Origin: Blastococcus sp. TF02-8
GTDB taxonomy: Bacteria > Actinomycetota > Actinomycetes > Mycobacteriales > Geodermatophilaceae
Direction of reading: 5' to 3'
Length of the DNA stretch: 64,000 bases
Assembly (NCBI RefSeq): GCF_003319175.1
Contig: NZ_QOHK01000005.1
Coordinates: 186,001 to 250,000 of the forward strand
The notes under the pieces were generated by a model. That model made no database searches. It saw only the letters and a program-made list of their open reading frames with translations, and was not told the origin of the DNA. The translations under genes and the position numbers were made by a program. Shown here piece after piece: positions 34,408 to 42,630 of the stretch (the first letter of the stretch is position 1; each line of letters opens with the position of its first letter).

Positions 34408-34944
34408 ATGGAGACACTTCTCGTCGCAGCCGTCGTGCGACGCGGCAACGCGGTTCTGCTGGTCAGGCAGGCAGGTCCTGCCGGGCCGGGCAGCGCGTGG
34501 GCGCTTCCCGGCGGCCGGTGCGAGCCGGGCGAGCTCCTCGCAGAGGCCCTGGCGCGGGAGGTGCTCGAGGAGACCGGCCTCGTCGTCACAGCGGTCGGCG
34601 GAGTTGCGCACGTCGCACAGCTGCACAACCCGACCGAGCTCCGGTCCGACGACAACGAGCTCCCTCGGCCGGGGCAGGTGGCGACCGTCGTGTACGTGCA
34701 GGTCGACGTGGAGCCAGAGGGACAGCCCGAGCCGGCGGACCCGGACGGCTTCGTGGTGGGGGCTGAGTTCGTCGACGAGCTCGAGGCCAGGGCCCGGCTG
34801 AACGCCCACCCGCTCCGGCTGACGCGCGAGTCGGCCCTGACTGCGCTCGGCGTCGGCGGCACGGGAGCCCCGCTCCTGGGACTGCGCCGTGACCCGTCGG
34901 GGAGCGACCGCCACGTGGACCTTCACGGCGCACCGAACGCGTGA
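34408..34944 (+). CDS. Nudix hydrolase
   Basis: 178 aa from ATG 34408 (AGAGGAC upstream). The Nudix box GGRCEPGELLAEALAREVLEETGL matches G-x5-E-x7-REUxEExGU, in two runs: GGRCEPGE and REVLEETGL. It hydrolyses nucleoside diphosphates linked to another moiety. It is the only plus-strand gene inside the core cluster, divergent from the ACP gene, and its last 22 bp overlap the end of the phosphatase gene. Acting on nucleotidylated intermediates would fit the two NTases, but this is inference. Confidence 0.85.
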   Translation: METLLVAAVVRRGNAVLLVRQAGPAGPGSAWALPGGRCEPGELLAEALAREVLEETGLVVTAVGGVAHVAQLHNPTELRSDDNELPRPGQVATVVYVQVDVEPEGQPEPADPDGFVVGAEFVDELEARARLNAHPLRLTRESALTALGVGGTGAPLLGLRRDPSGSDRHVDLHGAPNA

Positions 34945-35402
34945 CGCAGGCCGCCGCGCGCGCACAGCGCGTCGGCGACGATCTCGGCGAGCTGCACGAC
35001 CTGTGCGAAGTCCTCGCTGGCCCCGCCGTAGGGATCGGGGACCTCGCCCACACCTGTTTCCGGAACGATCTGGGCCAGCGTCCGGACCGTGGCCGCGCAC
35101 CACACCTCGGGGGGCATCTCCTCCGCCACCGCGGTCGAGAGCGGGACGACGATGTCGTACCGGGACAGCAGGTCCGCTGTGGCGACGCGGGAGCGGTGTG
35201 GCCGCACGGGGTAGCCCGCGCGGCGCAGAGCCAGCTCCATCGGCTGGTGGAGCGGTCGGCCGGCGCACCACGAGGCCGCGCCGGCGGAGCCTGCGCGAAG
35301 CGGGAGCCCGCGCCGCCGGGCCGCATGGTCGACGACCGTTGCGAAGGCCGGCGACCGGCAGATGTTTCCCGAGCAGACGAAGAGCACGCGTGACGGCGTC
35401 AT
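34923..35402 (-). CDS. Low-molecular-weight protein-tyrosine phosphatase-like
   Basis: 159 aa from ATG 35402, overlapping the ATP-grasp stop by ATGA. The P-loop C10-x5-R16 is VCSGNICRSP, and the general acid is in VPDPYGG (Asp123). HRSRVATADLL and IVVPLSTAVAEEM are also family-typical. LMW-PTPs remove phosphate from tyrosine or sugars and small molecules. Being coupled to the ATP-grasp gene, it may dephosphorylate a pathway intermediate rather than a protein. Confidence 0.87.
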   Translation of the reverse strand: MTPSRVLFVCSGNICRSPAFATVVDHAARRRGLPLRAGSAGAASWCAGRPLHQPMELALRRAGYPVRPHRSRVATADLLSRYDIVVPLSTAVAEEMPPEVWCAATVRTLAQIVPETGVGEVPDPYGGASEDFAQVVQLAEIVADALCARGGLRHAFGAP

Positions 35403-36637
35403 GATCCACCGGTCCCGGAACCGAGGAGACACGGCGCCTCCGCGGTCACCGACTCATGCCCGGCCAACAGCTCCCGCAGCGCAGATGCGGCGTGCCCCTC
35501 GCCGTCGCCTGCCAGCTGCGCGCACACCTTCGGGAGAGCAGACCGGTCGCAGGCGTAGTGGGTTCTGGTCCTGACTCCGGACAGCGTGCTGCCGGCCAGC
35601 GCCGAGAGGTCGTCGACATCCTCGCCCAGGTGGTCCACGTCGAGCACGGGGCCTTTTCGCGCGGCGTCCCGGCCTACGAGGGTGAAGCCGATCCTGCTGC
35701 CCGCCTGGCCAGCCGGCCGCGAGCGGCCGAGGAGCAGGCTCAGGATCGCCGCCTCCGTCGCACCCGACGTCGACACGGCGTCGGCGATGGCGTGGCTGCC
35801 GGTGCGCCGCGCGGCGACCTCCGACACCAACCAGGCGCCGTCGCTGCAGCGAAGGATGCCCTCCACGCTGAGGTATCCGGCGACGCCGGTGCTACGAGCG
35901 ACAGCAGCGGCGAGCTGGTACGGACGCGACTCCACGTGCAGCGGCGCGGACATCTTCACCTTCCAGTCGCCGTGCACCAGCGGCAGGCGGGTGGGTTCCT
36001 TGAGCACGAGGGCGACGGGAAGGACGAGGTCGCCCAGCACCAGGACCTTCACGCTGAACTCGAGCCCGTCGATGAACTCCGCGACCAACACCCCGTTCGC
36101 GCTCGAGGGGACGGTCAGCACGCTGCCGAAGTCGTCCGCCGAGCAGCCGGCGGCGACGCCGACACCCCCGGTGTGGTCCCTGACCTTCACGACGACGGGC
36201 GGGCCGCCTCGCCAGCCGGCCAGCTCGGTGCCCGTAACCAGCCGGCTCGGGACGACCTGCACACCGGCCCCGACCAGGTGCTCGTAGGTGAGCCACTTGT
36301 CCTCGAAGATGCGCGCCGCCTCGGTCGAGGGCGCGAAGACGGTGAGCGCGGTGTCCGGCAAGGCAGCGGCAAGGTGCTCGCACGCACGCGCTACGGCCAG
36401 GACGGCCCCAGGGGTCGAAGCACGGGCAACGCTCACCACGTGCACGGCGGAGAGCGCCGCGCGACCTCCTCGGCGGACTGCAGCCACGATCGACGCGACC
36501 AGGTCCTCCGGGGACACGCACGTGGAGCCCGCACGGTCGTCGATGTGCATCGGGTCGAGGTCGAGTGACGCTGCCGCCACGGCAAGGGGGCGCGCCTGCC
36601 GGCTGGAGCCGACGGTCACCAGGACACCGGCGGACAT
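35399..36637 (-). CDS. ATP-grasp ligase
   Basis: 412 aa from ATG 36637. The ATP-grasp core is visible: PPVVVKVRDHTGGVGV (nucleotide Lys and glycine loop), GVLVAEFIDGLEFSVKVLV (hinge with EFI), and SVEGILRCSDGAWLVSEVAARRTGSH, where an E-x-N/R pattern normally binds Mg. Enzymes of this fold ligate a carboxylate to an amine, thiol or peptide via an acyl phosphate. Substrates are unknown. One-base overlap (TGATG) with the CobQ-like gene. Confidence 0.85.
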   Translation of the reverse strand: MSAGVLVTVGSSRQARPLAVAAASLDLDPMHIDDRAGSTCVSPEDLVASIVAAVRRGGRAALSAVHVVSVARASTPGAVLAVARACEHLAAALPDTALTVFAPSTEAARIFEDKWLTYEHLVGAGVQVVPSRLVTGTELAGWRGGPPVVVKVRDHTGGVGVAAGCSADDFGSVLTVPSSANGVLVAEFIDGLEFSVKVLVLGDLVLPVALVLKEPTRLPLVHGDWKVKMSAPLHVESRPYQLAAAVARSTGVAGYLSVEGILRCSDGAWLVSEVAARRTGSHAIADAVSTSGATEAAILSLLLGRSRPAGQAGSRIGFTLVGRDAARKGPVLDVDHLGEDVDDLSALAGSTLSGVRTRTHYACDRSALPKVCAQLAGDGEGHAASALRELLAGHESVTAEAPCLLGSGTGGS

Positions 36638-37488
36638 CAGGCGACCTCGGTGCAGGGCGCGGTCAGCTGCCTCAGCAGGCCGGTGTCGAGCTGCCCGGTC
36701 AGCCACTGTGCGACGACGCGGTTGTCCTCGTCCCACGACTCGAGCACCGGGTGGGCAGCGCCCCCGGGCGGCAGGTTCGCGTACAGCGGGATGGAAGGCA
36801 CGACACCCAAGCACGGCCACCCCGTGCGCTGCTCCAGGCGCCTGGCCGCAGGCTCTGCGACCCGCATGTCCCGGACGTTGTTGAGCACGAACCCGGTGAC
36901 GAGCGCGGCCAGCGCCGGGTCCATCAGCGCCTGCGCCCCGAGAACACCCGCCGCCGCTCCACCGCGCCGTGCGCCCGCGACCAGCACGACCGGACGGCGG
37001 GCCCAGAGCGCGAGCAGGCCGTTGGACACGTCCCGGTCGGGCGGTAGGTCAGCGACGGCTCCGGCGCCCTCGGACAGCAGGAAGGCGTCGCGGCCTCGCA
37101 CCTCGTCCTCGATACGTCTCGTCACCTCGGCCGCGACGGACGGCGGGAGGCTGAGGACATCGACCCCGTCGTCGGACACGGCTGCCGGCACACCGCAGGA
37201 CGCCCCGGAGCTGTCTCTCAGCTCGCCGGTCGACCCGACGTCGTACGTGTAGGAGTACAGCCGCTTGGCATCGTCGAATCCGCCGGCCAGCGCCGAGAGG
37301 TGGAGCGAGAGGTCAACGGTGTCATCGCCGCTCTCCACCGGGGTCAGCAGCGCCACGATGGGCTTGTAGATGTCGACCGGCTGCCCGGACGCACGTCGCA
37401 ACCATGCGAACGACCGGAGGAGCAGGCTCTTACCGCTGCCGGAGTTGGTGCCGAGCAGGGTGAGACCCGGCGCGCCTGAGTCACGCAC
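36637..37488 (-). CDS. CobQ/BioD-like P-loop ligase without amidotransferase domain
   Basis: 283 aa from GTG 37488. P-loop GTNSGSGKS at residues 13-21, IYKPIVALL, SEGAGAVADL, VVLVAGARRGGAAAG, VTGFVLNNVRDMRV and GWPCLGVVPSIPLYANLP follow cobyric acid synthase (CbiP/CobQ) N-terminal synthetase domain and dethiobiotin synthetase. The glutamine amidotransferase half is absent and no cobalamin genes are near, so it is probably a repurposed carboxylate-phosphorylating ligase. It overlaps NTase 2 by 8 bp and the ATP-grasp gene by 1 bp. Confidence 0.82.
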   Translation of the reverse strand: MRDSGAPGLTLLGTNSGSGKSLLLRSFAWLRRASGQPVDIYKPIVALLTPVESGDDTVDLSLHLSALAGGFDDAKRLYSYTYDVGSTGELRDSSGASCGVPAAVSDDGVDVLSLPPSVAAEVTRRIEDEVRGRDAFLLSEGAGAVADLPPDRDVSNGLLALWARRPVVLVAGARRGGAAAGVLGAQALMDPALAALVTGFVLNNVRDMRVAEPAARRLEQRTGWPCLGVVPSIPLYANLPPGGAAHPVLESWDEDNRVVAQWLTGQLDTGLLRQLTAPCTEVA

Positions 37489-38311
37489 CGGCGTGCACCA
37501 GAACAGCAGCGGGCTCCCGGTAGAGCCCGAGAACCGTGCGCTGCACGAGCAGTTGGTCGACCAGCTCGGAGAACGCGACCATGCTGGCGGGGTCGGCGCC
37601 GCGTGAGCCGTCTCGGGGAAACAGCAGCTCGAGGAACTGCCGCCAGGGCAGCCAGGCCAACCGGTCCTCACGGGCGAACCGCTGCAACAACGGGACGCGC
37701 CACTTCGGGTTGGGGTTCGCACACCCTCCGACCGCGATGCACGCGTCCGCCAGTGACTCGACCGCCGAGCGCGCCGCGGAGGAGGCGGAGAGGGTCAGGC
37801 CCAGCGCGGAGAACTGCACTGCATCGCGGCGGTGGTGCTCCGCCATGGCGAGCGCCCGGAGCCCGAGCAGCAGCGGGAGCAGATCCGCGCCGGCGGTCGT
37901 CCGCAGGGTCTCCAGCTCCTGGTGACCATCCGCAGTCAGGAGCTGACCGGAGTGCAGCGCGTGCAGCGCGACGAGGAAGTCGTACGGCATGCGAGTCGCC
38001 GGCCGCCCGGGCGGCAGCAGGAGCTCGTCGCGCAGCTTCCTGCCCGCCTCGGCGAGGTGCTGCCCGTCGATGACGTGGACGTCCATCTGCAGCCCCGACC
38101 AGTGGTGCCTCGTCCAGCTGAGGAAGGGGGTGAAGAGGTCCCCTCCGCAGCTCCCGATGGCGAAGAGGTCCAGATCGGAGTGCCGCGTTCCCAGGCCGTC
38201 CACCAGGCTGCCGCCCAGCAGGAGCGGCCCCGTCACGCCGGCGTTCCTCGCCGCGGCGACGAGCGACGCACAATCGGCGCCGGCCGCCTCCAGGAGGCTG
38301 TCGACGAGCAT
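37481..38311 (-). CDS. Nucleotidyltransferase-fold protein (NTase 2)
   Basis: 276 aa from ATG 38311. LLLGGSLVDGLGTRHSDLDL gives G34-S35 and Asp46-x-Asp48; LQMDVHVIDG gives a third Asp77. This is the minimal nucleotidyltransferase catalytic set. The remainder is helical (ALGLTLSASSAARSAVESLA). It resembles NTase 1 in layout but is shorter and not closely similar. Coupled between the aminotransferase and the CobQ-like gene, it looks like a pathway enzyme; a resistance role is the alternative. Confidence 0.72.
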   Translation of the reverse strand: MLVDSLLEAAGADCASLVAAARNAGVTGPLLLGGSLVDGLGTRHSDLDLFAIGSCGGDLFTPFLSWTRHHWSGLQMDVHVIDGQHLAEAGRKLRDELLLPPGRPATRMPYDFLVALHALHSGQLLTADGHQELETLRTTAGADLLPLLLGLRALAMAEHHRRDAVQFSALGLTLSASSAARSAVESLADACIAVGGCANPNPKWRVPLLQRFAREDRLAWLPWRQFLELLFPRDGSRGADPASMVAFSELVDQLLVQRTVLGLYREPAAVLVHAGA

Positions 38312-39561
38312 CAGGCGCTCTTCGCGACGAGGGCGCCGAGTTCGCCGTAGACCTTGGCGAACGCCGCTGCGTAGGCGTCGACCAGCGACTCGTCCTCCGG
38401 AAAGGTCAGGGTCGGGAGACTCAGCGACTCGTCCCAGATGCGCTCGGACACCGGCAGTTCCCCCGGTCGATAGCGGGCGTGGGAAGCCTCCCGGTTGATG
38501 AAGACCGGCACGTCGTCGTCGGTGAAGAACGCTGTGGTGTGCAGCGGCGCGGAGCCCGGCCGGCCGACGTCGAGCCCTTCGGCCCGCAGCGCGTCGACGA
38601 CCAGGTCCCGCGGTGGCAGCAGCCACCGCCCCTGGAGCCGGAGCTTGTAGCCGTAGAACGCACCGCGCGTGCACTGGTCGCGCGTCACGGGGGGGACGAG
38701 CCCGGGAATCTGGCCGAGGAGCTGCGACAGACGGCTCAGCCGTTCATGCCGCATGGCGATCAGCTCGTCCATCTGCAACGTGCTGACGTGGGCCAGCGCT
38801 GCGGCAAGCGGGTGCATGCGGTAGTTGAGCCCGAAGCCGGTCGAGGCGTAGCGCGCCAGGTCGGACCGGCAGTCCTGAGCTGCCCGCACCCGGAAGTGGC
38901 CCAGGAGCACTGCTCTCTCGTGCGTGACCGCCTCGCGGCTGGCGAGGAGCCCGCCCTGACCGGCGAAGACGAGCTTCGCGGACTGGAAGCTGAACGCAGC
39001 GGCGTCCCCGAAAGTGCCGACCTCCTGCCCCCGGAACGTGCTCCCGTGCGCGTGGCTGCAGTCCTCGACGAGCCACAGGCCGTGCCGCTCCACTACGGCC
39101 TGGAGAAGGTCCATGCTGCAGGGATGGCCCCAGAGGTGGGTCGCCACCACACCGACCGTCCGCTCGTTGACGAGCTGCTCGACGTGTCGCGGATCGATGT
39201 TCCCGGTGTCTTCCTCCACGTCCGCGAGCACGATGCGAGCACCGGTCTGCGCGAGCGGCATCACCGTCGCCAGGAAGGTGTTCGTCGGGCAGATGACCTC
39301 GTCGCCCGGCCCGGCGCCCAGCGCGAAGAAGGCCGAGTGCAGTGCCGCCGTGCCGGATGTGACCGCGAGCGTCGGCCGGCCGAGTCGGCGTGACCACTCG
39401 TCCTCGAGCACCGCGACCTGTCCCTCTCGCCCGTAATAGCTCAGCTCCGCCTGCTCGACGAGCCCGGTGACTGCGGCCACGTGCGCCGGTGTCATCCGCG
39501 GCCAGGAGAAGTGGTGGGGGTCGCGTAGCGAAGGCGAGCCGCCGAGGAGGGCGAGCGTCAT
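38311..39561 (-). CDS. DegT/DnrJ/EryC1-family PLP aminotransferase
   Basis: 416 aa. LAVTSGTAALHSAFFALG contacts the PLP phosphate, LVEDCSHAHGS contains the Asp that holds the ring nitrogen (Asp167), and AFSFQSAKLVFAGQGG holds the PLP Lys196. GFGLNYRMHPLAAALA is also conserved. The family aminates keto-sugars and also cyclitols or acyclic keto compounds (AHBA-type). No nucleotide-sugar dehydratase is present, so the substrate is open. 78 bp after the SDR gene; one-base overlap with NTase 2. Confidence 0.93.
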   Translation of the reverse strand: MTLALLGGSPSLRDPHHFSWPRMTPAHVAAVTGLVEQAELSYYGREGQVAVLEDEWSRRLGRPTLAVTSGTAALHSAFFALGAGPGDEVICPTNTFLATVMPLAQTGARIVLADVEEDTGNIDPRHVEQLVNERTVGVVATHLWGHPCSMDLLQAVVERHGLWLVEDCSHAHGSTFRGQEVGTFGDAAAFSFQSAKLVFAGQGGLLASREAVTHERAVLLGHFRVRAAQDCRSDLARYASTGFGLNYRMHPLAAALAHVSTLQMDELIAMRHERLSRLSQLLGQIPGLVPPVTRDQCTRGAFYGYKLRLQGRWLLPPRDLVVDALRAEGLDVGRPGSAPLHTTAFFTDDDVPVFINREASHARYRPGELPVSERIWDESLSLPTLTFPEDESLVDAYAAAFAKVYGELGALVAKSA

Positions 39562-39639
39562 GTGGACCTCGTTCGTCGAAGGGCGCGCAGCAAGGGCTGC
39601 GCCGATGGTCGGTCTGCCGTTCCTTGGAGCCGAGCGGGT

Positions 39640-40554
39640 CTAGCTGGGAGTGAGAGCCCACCACCGGAGGTCGCGCGTCGGTGCCCATCCCGTGTCGGCA
39701 CGCAGGGCTCGTGTCGCGACGGACTTGCCGATCCGGTCCGGCAGCGTCGCGCCCATCGATGCGAGCTTCGACAGCAGCTCAGGGACTGCCGTCGTCACCA
39801 CGGCCTTCAGGTCCACGCCCATCTGCGCGCGTTCTTCGTCCGTCAGCCCGAGGTCCGACGCGACGCAGTAGAGCGGTCGCAGGAGCTGGGGGCACGTGAG
39901 CACCGCGGCGACCGCCCGCGCGGCGTCCACCACGTCCAGGCCGGTGGAGAGCTTGCGCAGGTGGTAGTCCACCCGATCGGCATAGAAGAACCGGCCCAAC
40001 CGGAGCGATACCACCTCGAGACCGCAGCGACGCCCCATCTCGTTGACGATGCGCTCACCCATCAGCTTCGTGCAGTCGTAGACGTCATCCGGCCCGACGC
40101 TCGTCTCCTCGTCGAGCAGCCGGGCAGAGCCACTGCTGGACCCGGGGCCGTAAACGCTGGTGGAGGAGATGAACACCACGCGCCGCACTCCTGCTTCGGC
40201 AGCCGCCTGCAACAGGTTCCATGTCCCGTTCACATTGACCGACCAGCACCGGCTCCGGCTCGTGCCGGCGACCAGGTGCGCACCGTGCAGCGCAGCCCCG
40301 TGCACGAGGGCGGTGGAGCCGTGGAGAGCCGCGGGCAGCGAGGTCGGGTCGCAGATGTCCAGGGAGAGCGCGGTCGCGGCGTCGGGGTAGATGGCGGGGG
40401 CAGGGTCCATGCCTCGCACGCTCTTACCCTCCGCTTCGAGCACGTCCCGGATAGCCGTTCCCAGGCGCCCGGACGCGCCTGTGACCACGACGTCTGCGCG
40501 GTCCTGGGCGAAATTCGCAGCGAGAGGCGGCGCAGGAACTGCGGTTACGGACAT
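39640..40554 (-). CDS. NAD-dependent epimerase/dehydratase (extended SDR)
   Basis: 304 aa from ATG 40554, first gene of the minus-strand series. Rossmann motif VVTGASGRLG, ALVHGAALHG, FISSTSVYGPG and the catalytic Y-x3-K in DDVYDCTKLMGE follow the extended SDR epimerase family. VVSLRLGRFFYADR is the nucleotide-sugar-side pattern. No ribosome site lies directly before the ATG. It could provide the keto substrate for the adjacent aminotransferase. Confidence 0.88.
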   Translation of the reverse strand: MSVTAVPAPPLAANFAQDRADVVVTGASGRLGTAIRDVLEAEGKSVRGMDPAPAIYPDAATALSLDICDPTSLPAALHGSTALVHGAALHGAHLVAGTSRSRCWSVNVNGTWNLLQAAAEAGVRRVVFISSTSVYGPGSSSGSARLLDEETSVGPDDVYDCTKLMGERIVNEMGRRCGLEVVSLRLGRFFYADRVDYHLRKLSTGLDVVDAARAVAAVLTCPQLLRPLYCVASDLGLTDEERAQMGVDLKAVVTTAVPELLSKLASMGATLPDRIGKSVATRALRADTGWAPTRDLRWWALTPS

Positions 40555-41665
40555 GAAATCGCCGATCGATCAGAGAAATCTCCGTTGAGTGCGCGACGGC
40601 TTCGGGTGCCGCGTGCTGCGCGTGGTCGGGAACGTAACCGACCCGAACGGCTCCCACAACAGTCGGCGTCAAAGAAATCTCCGCCGGGCCGGAATGAATT
40701 CTTGGGCGCGAGAACGCATAGCGCAAACCACCACCGGTCGCTAGCCTCCCAAGTTTTTTGGATGGTGCCCCGTCTCTCGATGTCGTCGGGGCCCACGACG
40801 GTCGAGGTCCTGGCCCCGCGTGGCGGAGAGGCCAGGAGATGCGACTGTTCTCGATGTCGTTCGGGTGGTCGCCGTTTCCACGTGGCGGTCGGACCTCGGG
40901 TCGTCAGGCCCCAGGGCCGTCGTCCAGGCAGCCGCACCCTCCCTGCCGACGGGTGCGGACGGCGTCGGCCGATGCTGACGGCGCGGGCGGCGGGCCGTCC
41001 GGTGGCCAAGGGGGCGAATGCCCGCATCTGAGGCGCAAACCTGCAGGTCACAGGATGGGTACGCACCAGATCTCGTGCTGTTGAGGTCGTGGAGCGGCAG
41101 CTTGGTCGTTCGGCGCTCCTCGGCCGAGCACGATCGCGCCTCCCGGTCGTGGACGGACGACGGCCGCTGCCGCGGTGACAACACCTCACGCATGACCCGA
41201 CCGACCCGACCGCCTGAGCCGTGCGCCCTAGCACCACCGACCCGGGGCCCGCGATCGCCAGAGGGCCGGCGGGACGGCATCAGACGAGACAGTCAATGGA
41301 CGGACCGGCGAGAGAATGTGGTCTGTTGATGCCACCGGAGGGCCTGTAACCAACATGCCGTCAATGCGTACCGCGAAGCCTGTGTCGGACGGAAGCAGCC
41401 GTTTACCGTGCCCCCATGCAGCTGACGGGGGCAGGGCACTCTTCCCTTACCAAGGGCCTCGTCGATTGACCGGAAATGTTCCGGATCTCGCAGGTGAACG
41501 CCTTTTCGAAACCGCCCCTTGATGCCTTTGTCGTAGGACCGGAGATCGACACCTCCTGTGCGGACGACTTCGCGCCGAACTGCGAGGCAAGATGGCCGGT
41601 CGAGCCTTCCCGATATCTCTGCCTCCCCCTCCCATTTCTCGTCAGCAGGCGAAGGAGTCCTGACG
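40555..41665. other. 1.1-kb divergent intergenic region of the island
   Basis: No well-supported gene. It separates the minus-strand biosynthetic series from the plus-strand genes at 41666 and must hold both promoters. It is locally less GC-rich near 40555-40770. An 11-bp word AGAAATCTCCG occurs at 40573-40583 and exactly 100 bp later at 40673-40683. A short ORF with a fair ribosome site lies at 40839-41084. Confidence 0.6.
40839..41084 (+). CDS. Candidate small ORF, possible peptide precursor
   Basis: 81 codons from an ATG at 40839; GGAGAGG lies 7-8 nt before it. The peptide starts RLFSMSFGWSPFPRGG, is rich in Gly, Pro, Arg and Ser in the middle (DGAGGGPSGGQGGE) and ends HQISCC. No family was recognised. 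Its composition is unlike neighbouring enzymes, and in GC-rich DNA short frames arise by chance, so this may not be a gene. It is listed because of the ribosome site, the Cys-Cys end and the ATP-grasp gene in the same island. Confidence 0.25.
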   Translation: MRLFSMSFGWSPFPRGGRTSGRQAPGPSSRQPHPPCRRVRTASADADGAGGGPSGGQGGECPHLRRKPAGHRMGTHQISCC

Positions 41666-42415
41666 ATGGACACCTCGACCATTGCGGTGATCGGCCTGAG
41701 CGCATCGAGTTGCTCCCTGGTCAGCCGCTTCCTCCGCACCGGGCACGACGTCGTGGTGAACGACCCCGACCCATCGCGGCACAGGGAGGCGATCGCCCTC
41801 GGCGCGCACGCCGTGCGCCTCCCCGCGGACGCCGCCGAGTCCGCCGACATCGCCTTCGTCACCGTGCCCGCGTCGCTGGTCGAGGAGGTCCTGTTCGACT
41901 GCGGTGGCGTGGGCGACGCGCTTCCGGAGGGCGCGTGTGTCGTCGTGGCGGCAGAGTCGACCGCGGACGCCCTCGCCTCCGTCTCCGCGCGCCTCCTCCT
42001 GCTGGGGTTGCGCACGGTGGAGGCGGACATCGGTAGTGACGGCAGCGTGGCTCCCGTACTGCTCGGAGGGCGCCGAGAAGACGTGGCCCGCGTCGCCGGC
42101 CTCCTCCTCTCGATCGGCTGCCCGTGCGCGCACGTCGGAGCACTGGGCGCCGTTGCCGACCTCCGGAACCCATCCGCCCACGTGAACCGGCCGCTCATCC
42201 CTGCGCGCGCAGAGGTGCCGCCCCTGCCGGCGATGCCCTCACGCCACGTCGTCCAAGACCCGGGCGACGAAGATCCCGCAGGTTCGCTCACGGTGCACGG
42301 GCTCGAGCAGCTGGTCTGCAGCGAGACCGACATCGGCGGCGCACGACGCCGGCATACGCCTTCCTCGGGCACGGTCCGGCCCACCTTGCCGGCAGCTGGC
42401 CGCTACGAGCCGTGA
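41666..42415 (+). CDS. NAD-binding dehydrogenase domain, C-terminally truncated (6PGDH/HIBADH-like)
   Basis: 249 aa from ATG 41666 behind GAAGGAGTCC. IAVIGLSASSCSLVSRFLRTGHDVVVNDPDP is an N-terminal Rossmann fold of the beta-hydroxyacid dehydrogenase family, followed by ESADIAFVTVPASLVEEVLFD and VLLGGRREDVARVAGLLLSIG. The family then has a long all-helical catalytic domain; here about 80 residues of unrelated, low-complexity sequence follow GALGAV. The catalytic Lys region is missing. It may be decayed or have another role. About 215 bp without a recognised gene separate it from the PPTase. Confidence 0.6.
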   Translation: MDTSTIAVIGLSASSCSLVSRFLRTGHDVVVNDPDPSRHREAIALGAHAVRLPADAAESADIAFVTVPASLVEEVLFDCGGVGDALPEGACVVVAAESTADALASVSARLLLLGLRTVEADIGSDGSVAPVLLGGRREDVARVAGLLLSIGCPCAHVGALGAVADLRNPSAHVNRPLIPARAEVPPLPAMPSRHVVQDPGDEDPAGSLTVHGLEQLVCSETDIGGARRRHTPSSGTVRPTLPAAGRYEP

Positions 42416-42630
42416 CCAGCCGGTCCGCGGAACAGCCTGGTCCGCCTTCATCAACGACCCGTAGAGGTATCGAGCCAGCAGCCACCGGGCTGGTCCCGGG
42501 CCTTGCGGACACTGGTTGCCTCGGCACTGCGGACGGCGGAGAGCGGGGCGGCGATGCAGTACGCGACGCTCGAAGCTGACGACGGCCGCAACGTCGCCAC
42601 GGACGGGGGGACGCCCCTGCTGCAGCGGGT

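Noticed and set aside
40545-41237. 230-codon minus-strand frame in the divergent region
   Set aside because: No ribosome site, no domain, overlaps the SDR start and has shadow-like composition.
41293-42384. 363-codon minus-strand frame opposite the dehydrogenase domain
   Set aside because: The plus strand shows a Rossmann fold; the minus frame is low-complexity Ser/Arg/Pro.
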